A stretch of 64,000 nt of DNA from Pseudomonas congelans (lineage in GTDB: Bacteria > Pseudomonadota > Gammaproteobacteria > Pseudomonadales > Pseudomonadaceae). Shown piece by piece: positions 54,548 to 62,375 of this stretch (position 1 is its first letter; the number at the start of each line of letters is the position of its first letter). Both the position numbers and the translations under genes were made by a program. The DNA lies in contig NZ_FNJH01000008.1 in NCBI RefSeq assembly GCF_900103225.1, positions 122,189-186,188 of the forward strand, written 5' to 3'. The notes under the pieces were generated by a model. It was not told the origin of the DNA. It saw only the letters and a program-made list of their open reading frames with translations, and searched no databases.

Positions 54548-54748
54548 GGTGCGCCGATGCTGCGCATTGGCATGCAGTTCATGAGGCTCGGCGTCACAAA
54601 CTCTGCGCTGCGCCACCTGTTCAAGACCGGACGCGGAGCGTCCAGAACTGCATGCCCACGCAGAGCATGGGCACGATAGGTGTTCTCAGGAGCACCTCTC
54701 GTTCCTCACGCTCCGCGTGGGAATGCAGTTCGTGACGCTCTGCGTCAC
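54548..54748. repeat. Cluster of three two-hairpin repeats in alternating orientation
   Basis: Three related units lie in a row: a degenerate forward copy at 54548-54597 (GCCGATGCTGCGCATTGGC then ATGCAGTTC then ATGAGGCTCGGCGTCAC), an inverted copy at 54629-54679 (GGACGCGGAGCGTCC, then TGCCCACGCAGAGCATGGGCA), and a clean forward copy at 54697-54748 (CACGCTCCGCGTGGG, CGTGACGCTCTGCGTCAC). No coding region is included. Confidence 0.88.
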
Positions 54749-54799
54749 ACAGCGGTTCTGCAATGTCAGGTGGATTGGTGTTTGGCTCAGGTCACCTTT

Positions 54800-54838
54800 G
54801 CGCCCTTACGGCGCCTTACTTTGAGGGACCAAAGTAAG
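54800..54838. repeat. Two adjacent hairpins before the MHS transporter end
   Basis: GCGCC-CTTAC-GGCGC at 54800-54814 is followed directly by CTTACTTTG-AGGGAC-CAAAGTAAG at 54815-54838, both perfect stems. The second may terminate leftward or rightward transcription weakly. The sequence style is one I associate with a separate Pseudomonas intergenic repeat. Confidence 0.6.
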
Positions 54839-54871
54839 CAAAGTCCCCGCTCCTGTTTCCGGCCCTTGTCC

Positions 54872-56209
54872 TCAGGCAATTGACCCCACCACCGGCTCTT
54901 CGCCTGTAGCGGGTACATCATGCAGCGAGATTTTCGAGGTTTCCGGCAGGGCCATGCCGCCGGCCATTGCCAGTGCTGCCACGGCGATGAGGTAGAACGC
55001 TGGCGACAGGTTGCTGCCGGTCATGCTGATCAGCCAGGTTGCCATCAGCGGCGCGGTGCCGCCGAACAGGGTGTAGGCCATGTTGTAGGTGATCGCCGAG
55101 GCGGTGTAGCGGGTACGGGTGGGAAAGGTTTCCGACAACAGTGCGGCTGTTACCACGCCGCATAGTACTGCGCCCACGGCGAGCAGCATGACGCCGATGA
55201 TCGAGGCGATGAACGAACCGGAGCTGGCCATCAGGAATGATGGAACCACTACGACCATCAACAGAATGCAGGCCGTTGCCATGGTGACCCGGCGCCCTAC
55301 CCGATCCGAATAGGCACCGGCCAGTGGGCAGAGGGCGGCGGCAAAGGCCAGAGCGATCAACGAAACCAGCAGCGCCGTTGCCCTGCTCAGTCCACCGGCC
55401 ACTTGCAGGTAGGTCGCGAAATAGGTGGTGAACATGTAGAACGACAACGCCGTCAATGACACGAATGCGCCCAGACAGCACATCGCCGCTGCGTGGTGGC
55501 GCAAGGTGTCCTTGAGCGGCGAGTGAGCGACGGCATGTTCTTCAGCGACTGCCTGAAACGCCGGGGTTTCATTGAGCTTCCAGCGCAGGTACAGCCCGAC
55601 CAGCCCCAGCGGTGCAGCAATCAGAAACGGCAGACGCCAGCCCCAGTTGCCCATGGCCTCGGTCGACAGAAACGACTCCAGCGCGTAGGCCACCACTGCG
55701 GCGGCAGCGAATGCGGAGAACGTCGAGACCGGAACGAAACTGCCGTACCAGGCACGTTGCGTGCGCGGGGCATGCTCCATGAGGTAGGCGCAGGCACCGG
55801 CATACTCCCCGCCGGCCGAGAAACCCTGCGCACAGCGAATGATGGTCAGCAGAACCGGCGCCATCACGCCGATCGCGGCATAGGTCGGTAACAGGCCGAT
55901 CAGCGTGGTGGCACCGGCCATCAGCAGGATAGTCATCGCCAGGGTTTTCTTGCGCCCGATACGGTCACCCAGCATGCCGAAGAAAACTCCGCCCAGCGGT
56001 CGAAATGCGAAGGCCACGGCGAACACGGCGAAGGTTTTCAGCAACGCCGCACTGCTGTCGCCGCTGGGAAAAAACTGCAGTGCGATCGTCGTCGCCAGAA
56101 AGCCATACACAGCAAAATCGAACCACTCGACAAAGTTGCCGATGGCCGCAGCGACGATGACTTTTTTCAGCGTGGCAGGATCGACTTGCTCTACGGTAGT
56201 AGTTGTCAT
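54872..56209 (-). CDS. MFS transporter, metabolite:H+ symporter (MHS) family
   Basis: This 445-residue protein has 12 membrane helices and the MHS hallmarks: GNFVEWFDFAVYGFLA near residue 25, FRPLGGVFFGMLGDRIGRKK near 78, and RCAQGFSAGGEYAGACAYLMEHAP near 130 (shown in parts). MHS members such as ProP, KgtP, CitA and ShiA import proline/betaine, 2-oxoglutarate, citrate or shikimate by proton symport. The ATG at 56209 has GAGG six bases upstream; the frame extended to 56638 is not used. The substrate cannot be told. Confidence 0.9.
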   Translation of the reverse strand: MTTTTVEQVDPATLKKVIVAAAIGNFVEWFDFAVYGFLATTIALQFFPSGDSSAALLKTFAVFAVAFAFRPLGGVFFGMLGDRIGRKKTLAMTILLMAGATTLIGLLPTYAAIGVMAPVLLTIIRCAQGFSAGGEYAGACAYLMEHAPRTQRAWYGSFVPVSTFSAFAAAAVVAYALESFLSTEAMGNWGWRLPFLIAAPLGLVGLYLRWKLNETPAFQAVAEEHAVAHSPLKDTLRHHAAAMCCLGAFVSLTALSFYMFTTYFATYLQVAGGLSRATALLVSLIALAFAAALCPLAGAYSDRVGRRVTMATACILLMVVVVPSFLMASSGSFIASIIGVMLLAVGAVLCGVVTAALLSETFPTRTRYTASAITYNMAYTLFGGTAPLMATWLISMTGSNLSPAFYLIAVAALAMAGGMALPETSKISLHDVPATGEEPVVGSIA

Positions 56210-56357
56210 GGCTGACCTCGGCGTCTTGATCTGGAACGGATCGATTATCGAGACAGCGAACCGGATGCCCCGCTCCAGGAGTGTCATCCACGTAGTCATG
56301 GCCGACGCCTCGCCATTGATCTGCGCAGAATTCATGCCAACGGCTCTGCTACGTGGT

Positions 56358-57302
56358 TTACAGGCCCATCGCGCGCCGTCCCTGAAGGCCTCCGGTGTGG
56401 ACGAAGACCAGGCGGGTGCCGGGCTCGAAACGACCGGCCAGCACCTCATCATGCAGGGCCAGCAAAGCCTTGCCGGTGTACAGGGGTTCCAGAGGTACGC
56501 CGCTCTGCGCCTCACTGTCGGCAATGAAACCGAGCAGCGCCGCGTCGGCTCTGGCGAAACCGCCGCGGCTGGCATCGAACAAAACACAGGTCGGTGGCAG
56601 GCAATGCGCGACATCGGCCTGCGCGCCAGCCGCCTCATTCAGCACAGCCATGATGTTTTGCGCGATCCCATGATCCTCGGGCACAGCCATCGCCCCATAA
56701 ACCGGGCGAGCGCCCGCCTCTGCCAACAGCAAGCCGGCAAGCGTGGTGCCGGTGCCTGCAGCCAGCCACCATCCGTGATAATCGTCCCAGCCAAGATGCG
56801 CGAGCTGCTCGTCGAGCATTGTCCGCAACCGACCGCAACCCGACGCACCGGCAAGCCCGCCACCGCCTTCGGCAATCGGATAAAGACCTGGATAGCGGGC
56901 CTGCCAGGGCGACCAGAAGCCCGCAGCATGTCGCTGACGATAACCGGCGTAACCCAGCCAGTGCAGTTGCATGCCGAAAGCCTGCAGATCGAGCACCGTC
57001 GGCGTCTGCTGAGCATGACCGCGCAACAGGCCGACTGTCGGGAAACCGAAACGCTTGCCTGCAGCAGCCAGGGCATGCAGATGATTGGAGTGCGCACCGC
57101 CGAGGCTGATCAATCCCTCGGCACCCGCGTCGACAGCCAGGCTCAGGTGCTCGCTGAGTTTGAACCATTTGTTGCCGCTGATCAGCGCGTCTATAAGGTC
57201 CAGGCGCAGAATGGCAACCTCGACCCCGGCCTCTTGCAGCCAGGGCAGGTTCAAGCGTTCGAGGGGAGCAGTAGGTTGCCAGCCGAGGGCGTCGAGCATC
57301 AT
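56358..57302 (-). CDS. PLP-dependent deaminase / D-cysteine desulfhydrase-like enzyme
   Basis: This 314-residue enzyme belongs to the fold-type II PLP family shared by 1-aminocyclopropane-1-carboxylate deaminase and D-cysteine desulfhydrase. The PLP lysine is Lys45 in ISGNKWFKL, followed by LGGAHSNHLHALAAAGKRFG near residue 67 and a GTGTTLAGLL phosphate-binding segment near 182. True ACC deaminases carry specific residues that I cannot confirm here, so desulfhydrase-like is the safer label. The first two residues are both Met; either could start. It lies 84 bases downstream of fadH in the same direction. Confidence 0.88.
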   Translation of the reverse strand: MMLDALGWQPTAPLERLNLPWLQEAGVEVAILRLDLIDALISGNKWFKLSEHLSLAVDAGAEGLISLGGAHSNHLHALAAAGKRFGFPTVGLLRGHAQQTPTVLDLQAFGMQLHWLGYAGYRQRHAAGFWSPWQARYPGLYPIAEGGGGLAGASGCGRLRTMLDEQLAHLGWDDYHGWWLAAGTGTTLAGLLLAEAGARPVYGAMAVPEDHGIAQNIMAVLNEAAGAQADVAHCLPPTCVLFDASRGGFARADAALLGFIADSEAQSGVPLEPLYTGKALLALHDEVLAGRFEPGTRLVFVHTGGLQGRRAMGL

Positions 57303-57386
57303 GCGCCGCAGTTTACAGACAAGCCGTTTCAGGGTCTTCGCCGATCAGCGGGCTGCGTCGCGAAGCCCTTGATCAGGCATTGTCTG

Positions 57387-59426
57387 TCACAGGGTGGCGG
57401 CCAGGCGTGAGCCCTGGTCTATGGCGCGTTTGGCGTCCAGCTCGGCGGCCACATCCGCGCCGCCGATCAGGTGCACGCTTTGCCCGGCGTTTAGCAGGTC
57501 GTCATACAGTTCGCGCAACGGGTCCTGCCCGGCACAGATCACTACGTTATCCACCGCCAGCAGCTGTTCTTCGCCGTCTTCGCCGATGCGAATATGCAGC
57601 CCTGCATCGTCGATTTTCAGGTACTGCACAGCATTGAGCATCTGCACCTGTTTGTTCTTGAGCCCCGTGCGGTGAATCCAGCCGGTGGTCTTGCCCAGGC
57701 CGTCGCCGACCTTGGAACTCTTGCGCTGCAACAGAAACACCTGACGTGCCGGCGCGTGGACTTCGGGTTTGACCCCGGCGACACCGCCGCGAGCCTGCAA
57801 CGTCGTATCGATACCCCACTCTTTCCAGAAAGCCTCGCGATCCAGGCTGGTGGCCACGCCCTGATGCACGAGAAATTCCGATACATCGAAACCGATGCCA
57901 CCCGCGCCAATCACCGCCACCCGGCGCCCGACGGGCTTGCGCTGCAATATGACGTCCAGATAGCTCAACACCATGGGGTTATCGATGCCGGGAATGGCCG
58001 GTGTGCGCGGAGCGATGCCGGTCGCCAGAATCACCTCGTCAAAGCCTGCGCCCAGCAAGTCTGCAGCGGTTACCCGATTACCGAGACGCAGCTGAACACC
58101 GGTCTCCTGCACTTTGTTACGGAAGTAGCGCAGGGTTTCGGCGAACTCCTCCTTGCCCGGCACACGCTTGGCGATATTGAACTGACCGCCGATTTCGCTG
58201 GCCGAATCGAACAGCGTCACCTCATGCCCGCGCTGTGCGGCAACGGTTGCAGCAGCCAGACCGGCAGGACCGGCGCCCACTACGGCAATTTTCCTGACCT
58301 GCAGGGTGGGCAGGTAATTAAGCTCGGTCTCGTGGCAGGCACGCGGATTGACCAGACAGCTGGTCAGCTTGCCGCCGAAGGTGTGGTCAAGACAGGCCTG
58401 ATTGCAGCCGATGCAGGTGTTGATGCGTTCGGCATGGCCGGCAGCGGCCTTGTTGACGAACTCGGGATCGGCCAAAAACGGACGAGCCATTGAAACCATG
58501 TCCGCATCACCTTCGCTGAGAATGCGCTCGGCAACTTCCGGTGTGTTGATCCGGTTGGTGGTAATCAGCGGGACGCTCACCGAGCCGCGCAGTTTGGCAG
58601 TGACCTTGCTGAACGCGGCGCGCGGGACCTTGGTAGCGATGGTCGGAATGCGCGCTTCATGCCAGCCGATGCCAGTGTTGATCAAGGTCGCACCGGCCTG
58701 CTCGACTGCCTTGGCCAACGCGACGATCTCTTCCCAACTGCTGCCGCCTTCCACAAGATCGAGCATCGACAGGCGAAAGATGATGATGAACTGCGCCCCG
58801 ACCGCCTCACGCACGCGCCTGACGATCTCGACCGCCAGACGCATGCGGTTTTCATAGCTGCCGCCCCAGCGGTCGGTCCGGTGGTTGGTATGCGCGGCCA
58901 GGAACTGATTGATGAAGTAGCCTTCCGAGCCCATGATTTCGACACCGTCATAACCAGCACTGCGGGCCAGCGTCGAACAGGTCACAAAATCAGCGATCTG
59001 CTTTTCGATGCCCTCTTCGTCCAGCTCTCGCGGCGTGAACGGGTTGATCGGTGCCTGAATGGCACTCGGCGCGACTTGCTTGCGGCTGTAGGCATAGCGA
59101 CCGGCGTGGAGGATCTGCAGGCAGATCTTGCCGCCAGCCTCGTGTACCGCACGCGTCACGATGCGATGGCGATCCGCTTCTTCAGCGTTGGTGAGTTTTG
59201 CCGCGCCATCATAGACACCGCCTTCTTCGTTGGGCGCAATGCCGCCGGTGACCATCAGCCCGACCCCGCCACGGGCGCGCTCGGCAAAATAGGTCGCCAT
59301 GCGCTCGAAGCCACCCGGCCGCTCTTCAAGACCGGTGTGCATCGAGCCCATCAGGGTGCGGTTGCGCAAGGTCGTGAAGCCCAGGTCCAGCGGGGCCAGC
59401 AGGTGCGGATAATGAGCAGCAGTCAT
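57387..59426 (-). CDS. fadH: NADPH-dependent 2,4-dienoyl-CoA reductase
   Basis: This 679-residue flavoprotein reduces 2,4-dienoyl-CoA during breakdown of unsaturated fatty acids. It has an N-terminal Old Yellow Enzyme-type FMN barrel (residues 1-340, with GSEGYFINQFLAAHTNHRTD), and 4Fe-4S cysteines in CIGCNQAC and the later SCLVNP. FAD and NADPH domains follow with VVGAGPAGLAAA near 380 and VIGAGGIGFDVSEFL near 515. E. coli FadH is 672 residues. The ATG at 59426 has GGAGC upstream; the frame to 59447 adds seven unlikely residues. Family is secure. Confidence 0.95.
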   Translation of the reverse strand: MTAAHYPHLLAPLDLGFTTLRNRTLMGSMHTGLEERPGGFERMATYFAERARGGVGLMVTGGIAPNEEGGVYDGAAKLTNAEEADRHRIVTRAVHEAGGKICLQILHAGRYAYSRKQVAPSAIQAPINPFTPRELDEEGIEKQIADFVTCSTLARSAGYDGVEIMGSEGYFINQFLAAHTNHRTDRWGGSYENRMRLAVEIVRRVREAVGAQFIIIFRLSMLDLVEGGSSWEEIVALAKAVEQAGATLINTGIGWHEARIPTIATKVPRAAFSKVTAKLRGSVSVPLITTNRINTPEVAERILSEGDADMVSMARPFLADPEFVNKAAAGHAERINTCIGCNQACLDHTFGGKLTSCLVNPRACHETELNYLPTLQVRKIAVVGAGPAGLAAATVAAQRGHEVTLFDSASEIGGQFNIAKRVPGKEEFAETLRYFRNKVQETGVQLRLGNRVTAADLLGAGFDEVILATGIAPRTPAIPGIDNPMVLSYLDVILQRKPVGRRVAVIGAGGIGFDVSEFLVHQGVATSLDREAFWKEWGIDTTLQARGGVAGVKPEVHAPARQVFLLQRKSSKVGDGLGKTTGWIHRTGLKNKQVQMLNAVQYLKIDDAGLHIRIGEDGEEQLLAVDNVVICAGQDPLRELYDDLLNAGQSVHLIGGADVAAELDAKRAIDQGSRLAATL

Positions 59427-59634
59427 GGCGAAGCTCCATCGAGTCAATCACGGAATAGCAAGGACCTCTGCGGATCCTCTGGTTCATTTGGCAACAGTAA
59501 AGACGCATACCGCCACACACTCAATGACCGAAAGTGACAAGTTATTGATCCAAACGCGCAGCGGCACTTGGCAAGCGCCCGGCGCCGCCCTACCCTAGTC
59601 GACAATTTCCCGATGGCCATCATTCGATCTGTTT

Positions 59635-60768
59635 ATGCGCAAACTCTTCGCCATCTGTCTGGTTCTGCTGAGCGTTGCCAGCCTCGTCAGCTACGCGATC
59701 TGGACCGGACAACGTCCGGCGGGTCACTACCTGTCCGATCTGCGCATCCGCCTGGCCATCAATGAAGGCCAGCCCGGTGAGCGCGGCAATCTGCTGGGGA
59801 TCGAGCCCGAGCTGTTCCCCACTGATTATCAGAACCCCGAGCGACTGCACCGCAAGCTCGCCGCTTATCTGCAACAGGCCCGCGACAATGGGCTGATCAA
59901 TCCGCGCACGGTGGTGGTGCTGCCGGAACATATCGGCACCTGGCTGTTCGCCAGTGGCGAGAAGGATCAGCTCTATCAGGCCGCGACGGTGGATGAAGCC
60001 ATGGAATGGTTGTCGTGGAGCAATCCGCTGCAATTCATCAAGGCGATGCTCGAGGCCGAAGGCAGGGACCGTCTGGATGACGCCTACCTTCGGATCAAGG
60101 CCCGATCAATGGCGCGAGACTATCAGGCGCTGTTTGGCGGCCTGGCCAGAGAGTTTGGCGTCACGCTGGTGGCAGGCTCGATTGTGCTGCCCGATCCCAG
60201 CGTTGAAGGCGGTCAACTGAAAGTCGGCAGCGGCGCCCTGTACAACAGCAGCCTGACGTTTGGCAGCGATGGCCTGCCGCTCGGCCAGCCGCAGCGGCAG
60301 TTGTACCCGGACCGCTATCAGAAGCGTCATGTGCGCACGGCAAGCGACGCGCCGTTGAATGTGATCGACACCCCGGCCGGGCGTCTGGGTGTGCTGATCG
60401 GCAGCGACAGTTGGTACCCGGAGAATTACGCGCGCCTGAACCGTAGCGGCGCACAATTGATTGCGGTGCCGGCCTTTGTGATCGGCAAGGCCGCCTGGTC
60501 CGAAGCGTGGCGCAAGCCGCGGCATTCAGACATTGACGTGCCGAACGACAGCCCTAGCGAGGGCGAAGCCTGGCATCAGCTGACGTTGACCGGGCGTGCT
60601 CCGCAAAGCACTGCGCAGGCGGGGATCAGTGTGTTCATGCGCGGGCAGTTCTGGAATCAAGGCGTGGCCGGGCAAAGTTTTGCCAGCCACGCAGGACAAA
60701 CGATCGCCGAGCCGCCGCAGGAAAATGCTGCCGTTGGCGGTGCGCGCCTGATCAACCTCTGGCTTTGA
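59635..60768 (+). CDS. Nitrilase-superfamily-like protein lacking the catalytic cysteine
   Basis: This 377-residue protein starts with a membrane anchor or signal peptide (residues about 4-22, LFAICLVLLSVASLVSYAI) and then has a carbon-nitrogen hydrolase-like fold. The Glu element is in VVVLPEHIGTW near residue 90 and a Lys/Arg segment RYQKRHVR lies near 225. Where active members read I-C-x-D-x-x-x-P-E, this protein has GVLIGSDSWYPE, so Gly256-Ser257 occupy the cysteine position. It is probably not a normal thiol amidase. It overlaps or abuts the following AraC-type gene. Family match is moderate; function unknown. Confidence 0.8.
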   Translation: MRKLFAICLVLLSVASLVSYAIWTGQRPAGHYLSDLRIRLAINEGQPGERGNLLGIEPELFPTDYQNPERLHRKLAAYLQQARDNGLINPRTVVVLPEHIGTWLFASGEKDQLYQAATVDEAMEWLSWSNPLQFIKAMLEAEGRDRLDDAYLRIKARSMARDYQALFGGLAREFGVTLVAGSIVLPDPSVEGGQLKVGSGALYNSSLTFGSDGLPLGQPQRQLYPDRYQKRHVRTASDAPLNVIDTPAGRLGVLIGSDSWYPENYARLNRSGAQLIAVPAFVIGKAAWSEAWRKPRHSDIDVPNDSPSEGEAWHQLTLTGRAPQSTAQAGISVFMRGQFWNQGVAGQSFASHAGQTIAEPPQENAAVGGARLINLWL

Positions 60769-60770
60769 CG

Positions 60771-61811
60771 ATGCCGACCCCGACCCTGCGCCTCGGTGAT
60801 CTGTCGGTGGGTTTCATCCAGAGCCTGACCGATGCAGTCAACAGTTTCGACAGCAGCCCTGACGCACTCCTGGAGCAGTACGGTCTTGACCCCATTCGCC
60901 TGAGCCAGGCCGGGGCGCGGCTGTCGATTCCGCGCTACATGCGCCTGGGACATGCAGCCATCCAGCTGACCGGCCAGCCCGGGCTGGGCCTGCGCATGGG
61001 CCAGCTCAGTCGTTTCGCGCAGGCCGGCCTGGCCGGTATCACCGCTGCCCAGGCACCCAACGTGCGCGAGGCGGCACGCAACCTGATCCGCTTTGAACCC
61101 TTGTACGGCTCCAATTATCGCGGCCAGTCGAGCTTCCACGAGGATGCCGGCGGCGCCTGGATGCGCTTCTATTCAATCAGCCCCTATAACGCTTACAACA
61201 GGTTTGTGGTGGACTCGATTTTAGCTGGCTGGCTGGGTCAGCTTTCGACGCTGGCAGGTACAGAACTGCGCGCACAACGCGTCGAGATCGAATTCGAAGC
61301 GCCTGACTATGCCGCGCAATACGCCGTATTGAGTGATAACCCGGTGGTGTTTGGCGCGGCGACCAATCAACTGCGCCTGGATCAGAGCAGTCTGGCATTG
61401 CGCAACCCGGACCATTGCCCGAGCACCTGGCGGCACCTGTTGCAGTTATGCGAAGGAGAACTGGAGCAACAGACCCGCACCCGCAGCCTGCGTGAACGCA
61501 TCATTCAATTGCTGGGGCCGCTATTGAACGGCGGAAGTGAACCGGATCTCGAGGAAGTGGCGACGAGGCTCAAGCTGCCGACCTGGACGCTGCGTCGCAA
61601 GCTGGCCGAGGAAGGTACCCGCTTTCGCGCAGTGCTCAATGACACGCGGCGCGACCTGGCAATGACTTACATTCGCGACACTGAACTGGCGTTCGGGGAG
61701 ATCGCCTACCTGCTGGGGTTCGCTTCTGCAGAGGCGTTTCAACGCGCCTTCAAACGCTGGAACGGGCAGACTCCGGGAGAGTTTCGCCGCAGCCAGCGTC
61801 AAAGCGCATGA
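60771..61811 (+). CDS. AraC-family transcriptional regulator
   Basis: This 346-residue protein has an N-terminal arabinose-binding-like domain of the OruR/ArgR type (PF12625-like; RLSIPRYMRLGHAAIQLTG near residue 50). A C-terminal AraC DNA-binding domain of about 85 residues follows, with paired helix-turn-helices (LEEVATRLKLPTWTLRRKLAEEG; FGEIAYLLGFASAEAFQRAF) and closing WNGQTPGEFR. The ATG at 60771 follows the upstream stop by two bases; a TTG at 60765 overlapping that stop is possible, and neither has a good ribosome binding site, which suggests coupling to the gene before it. Target and ligand unknown. Confidence 0.9.
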   Translation: MPTPTLRLGDLSVGFIQSLTDAVNSFDSSPDALLEQYGLDPIRLSQAGARLSIPRYMRLGHAAIQLTGQPGLGLRMGQLSRFAQAGLAGITAAQAPNVREAARNLIRFEPLYGSNYRGQSSFHEDAGGAWMRFYSISPYNAYNRFVVDSILAGWLGQLSTLAGTELRAQRVEIEFEAPDYAAQYAVLSDNPVVFGAATNQLRLDQSSLALRNPDHCPSTWRHLLQLCEGELEQQTRTRSLRERIIQLLGPLLNGGSEPDLEEVATRLKLPTWTLRRKLAEEGTRFRAVLNDTRRDLAMTYIRDTELAFGEIAYLLGFASAEAFQRAFKRWNGQTPGEFRRSQRQSA

Positions 61812-61817
61812 AGCCGT

Positions 61818-61904
61818 TCACAGTTCGGTAGCGTCGTCGGCAGGCTCTACCGGGTCCAGTTCCGATGCACGGTATTCAAGTAGTTCTTCCTGGTATTCGT
61901 CCAT
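61818..61904 (-). CDS. Candidate 28-residue acidic small protein
   Basis: The frame encodes MDEYQEELLEYRASELDPVE and eight more residues, highly acidic and likely helical at the N-terminus. GAGGG lies seven bases before the ATG at 61904, which is a strong site. The longer frame up to 62132 looks non-coding (basic and Val/Phe-rich upstream) and is rejected. The gene ends six bases past the convergent AraC gene. Very short acidic proteins of this kind exist in Pseudomonas, but I cannot name a family. Confidence 0.5.
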   Translation of the reverse strand: MDEYQEELLEYRASELDPVEPADDATEL

Positions 61905-62195
61905 TTCTTCGCCCTCTTGGCTGAGTGAGTGGGGGTGATAATCAAAGCTGAAATAACTGACCGCAAGATCAACATTAAAGTGCCAATGTGAAATAAAAAT
62001 GTTGATTCCTGTCAAACAGACGAAAAAGACCGTGACCGATTCAGCATCCTTGTCGCCTGTGTAGCGGACTGACGCTATTGACTTGCATGCCGGTGTCGAC
62101 CTAACCTCCAGCCCATGAACCTCATCAAGCACAACCTCGGCCAGATTATTATTACCGTCATTCCAGTCATGGCGGGTTAGCCGACGTTTGCAAAA
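61905..62195. other. Intergenic region upstream of the small acidic ORF
   Basis: About 290 bases with AT-rich character around 61935-62040 and no gene I can support. It should contain the promoter of the 28-residue ORF (leftward). Confidence 0.45.
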
Positions 62196-62220
62196 AACCC
62201 GCCCTGGAGGCGGGTTTCTT
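62192..62220 (+). terminator. Terminator-like hairpin upstream of ilvA
   Basis: AAACCCGCC-CTGGA-GGCGGGTTT forms a stem with a preceding A tract and short T-rich end (TTTCTTCTG). The poly-A side is stronger, so it may act mainly leftward, but it could also block read-through toward ilvA. Confidence 0.7.
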
Positions 62221-62258
62221 CTGTCTCCCGGGCAACATTGCCGAATCAGGAGTCAGAC

Positions 62259-62375
62259 ATGATCGTAATCCCTCGCTCTATCGCCCTTCTCGCCGCTCTG
62301 GACCTGATTATTGATTTGCCTTGCGCATTCGCCCAGTTTCCAGGCGCGACGACGTATAAAGGGGCGACGCGATGA
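62259..62375 (+). CDS. Candidate 38-residue ORF overlapping the ilvA start
   Basis: AGGAG lies seven bases before an ATG at 62259 that opens MIVIPRSIALLAALDLIID followed by a short Pro/Ala/Thr-rich end. Its TGA at 62373 overlaps the ilvA ATG (ATGA). Five Ile, one Val and six Leu in the first 20 residues are suggestive of a branched-chain leader peptide, but no attenuator hairpin lies between it and ilvA. It might instead be a coupling ORF or chance. Expression has not been shown. Confidence 0.45.
   Translation: MIVIPRSIALLAALDLIIDLPCAFAQFPGATTYKGATR

Noticed and set aside
54548..54838. Possible insertion sequence or CRISPR array in the repeat cluster
   Set aside because: There is no transposase frame and no regular spacing of identical repeats; units are palindromic and in mixed orientation.
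61905..62132. N-terminal extension of the small acidic ORF to 104 codons
   Set aside because: The extra residues look like non-coding translation, and the internal ATG at 61904 has the good ribosome binding site.
62259..62375. Classical ilv transcription attenuator
   Set aside because: The small ORF runs straight into ilvA, leaving no room for antiterminator and terminator hairpins; the only terminator-like hairpin lies upstream of the ORF.
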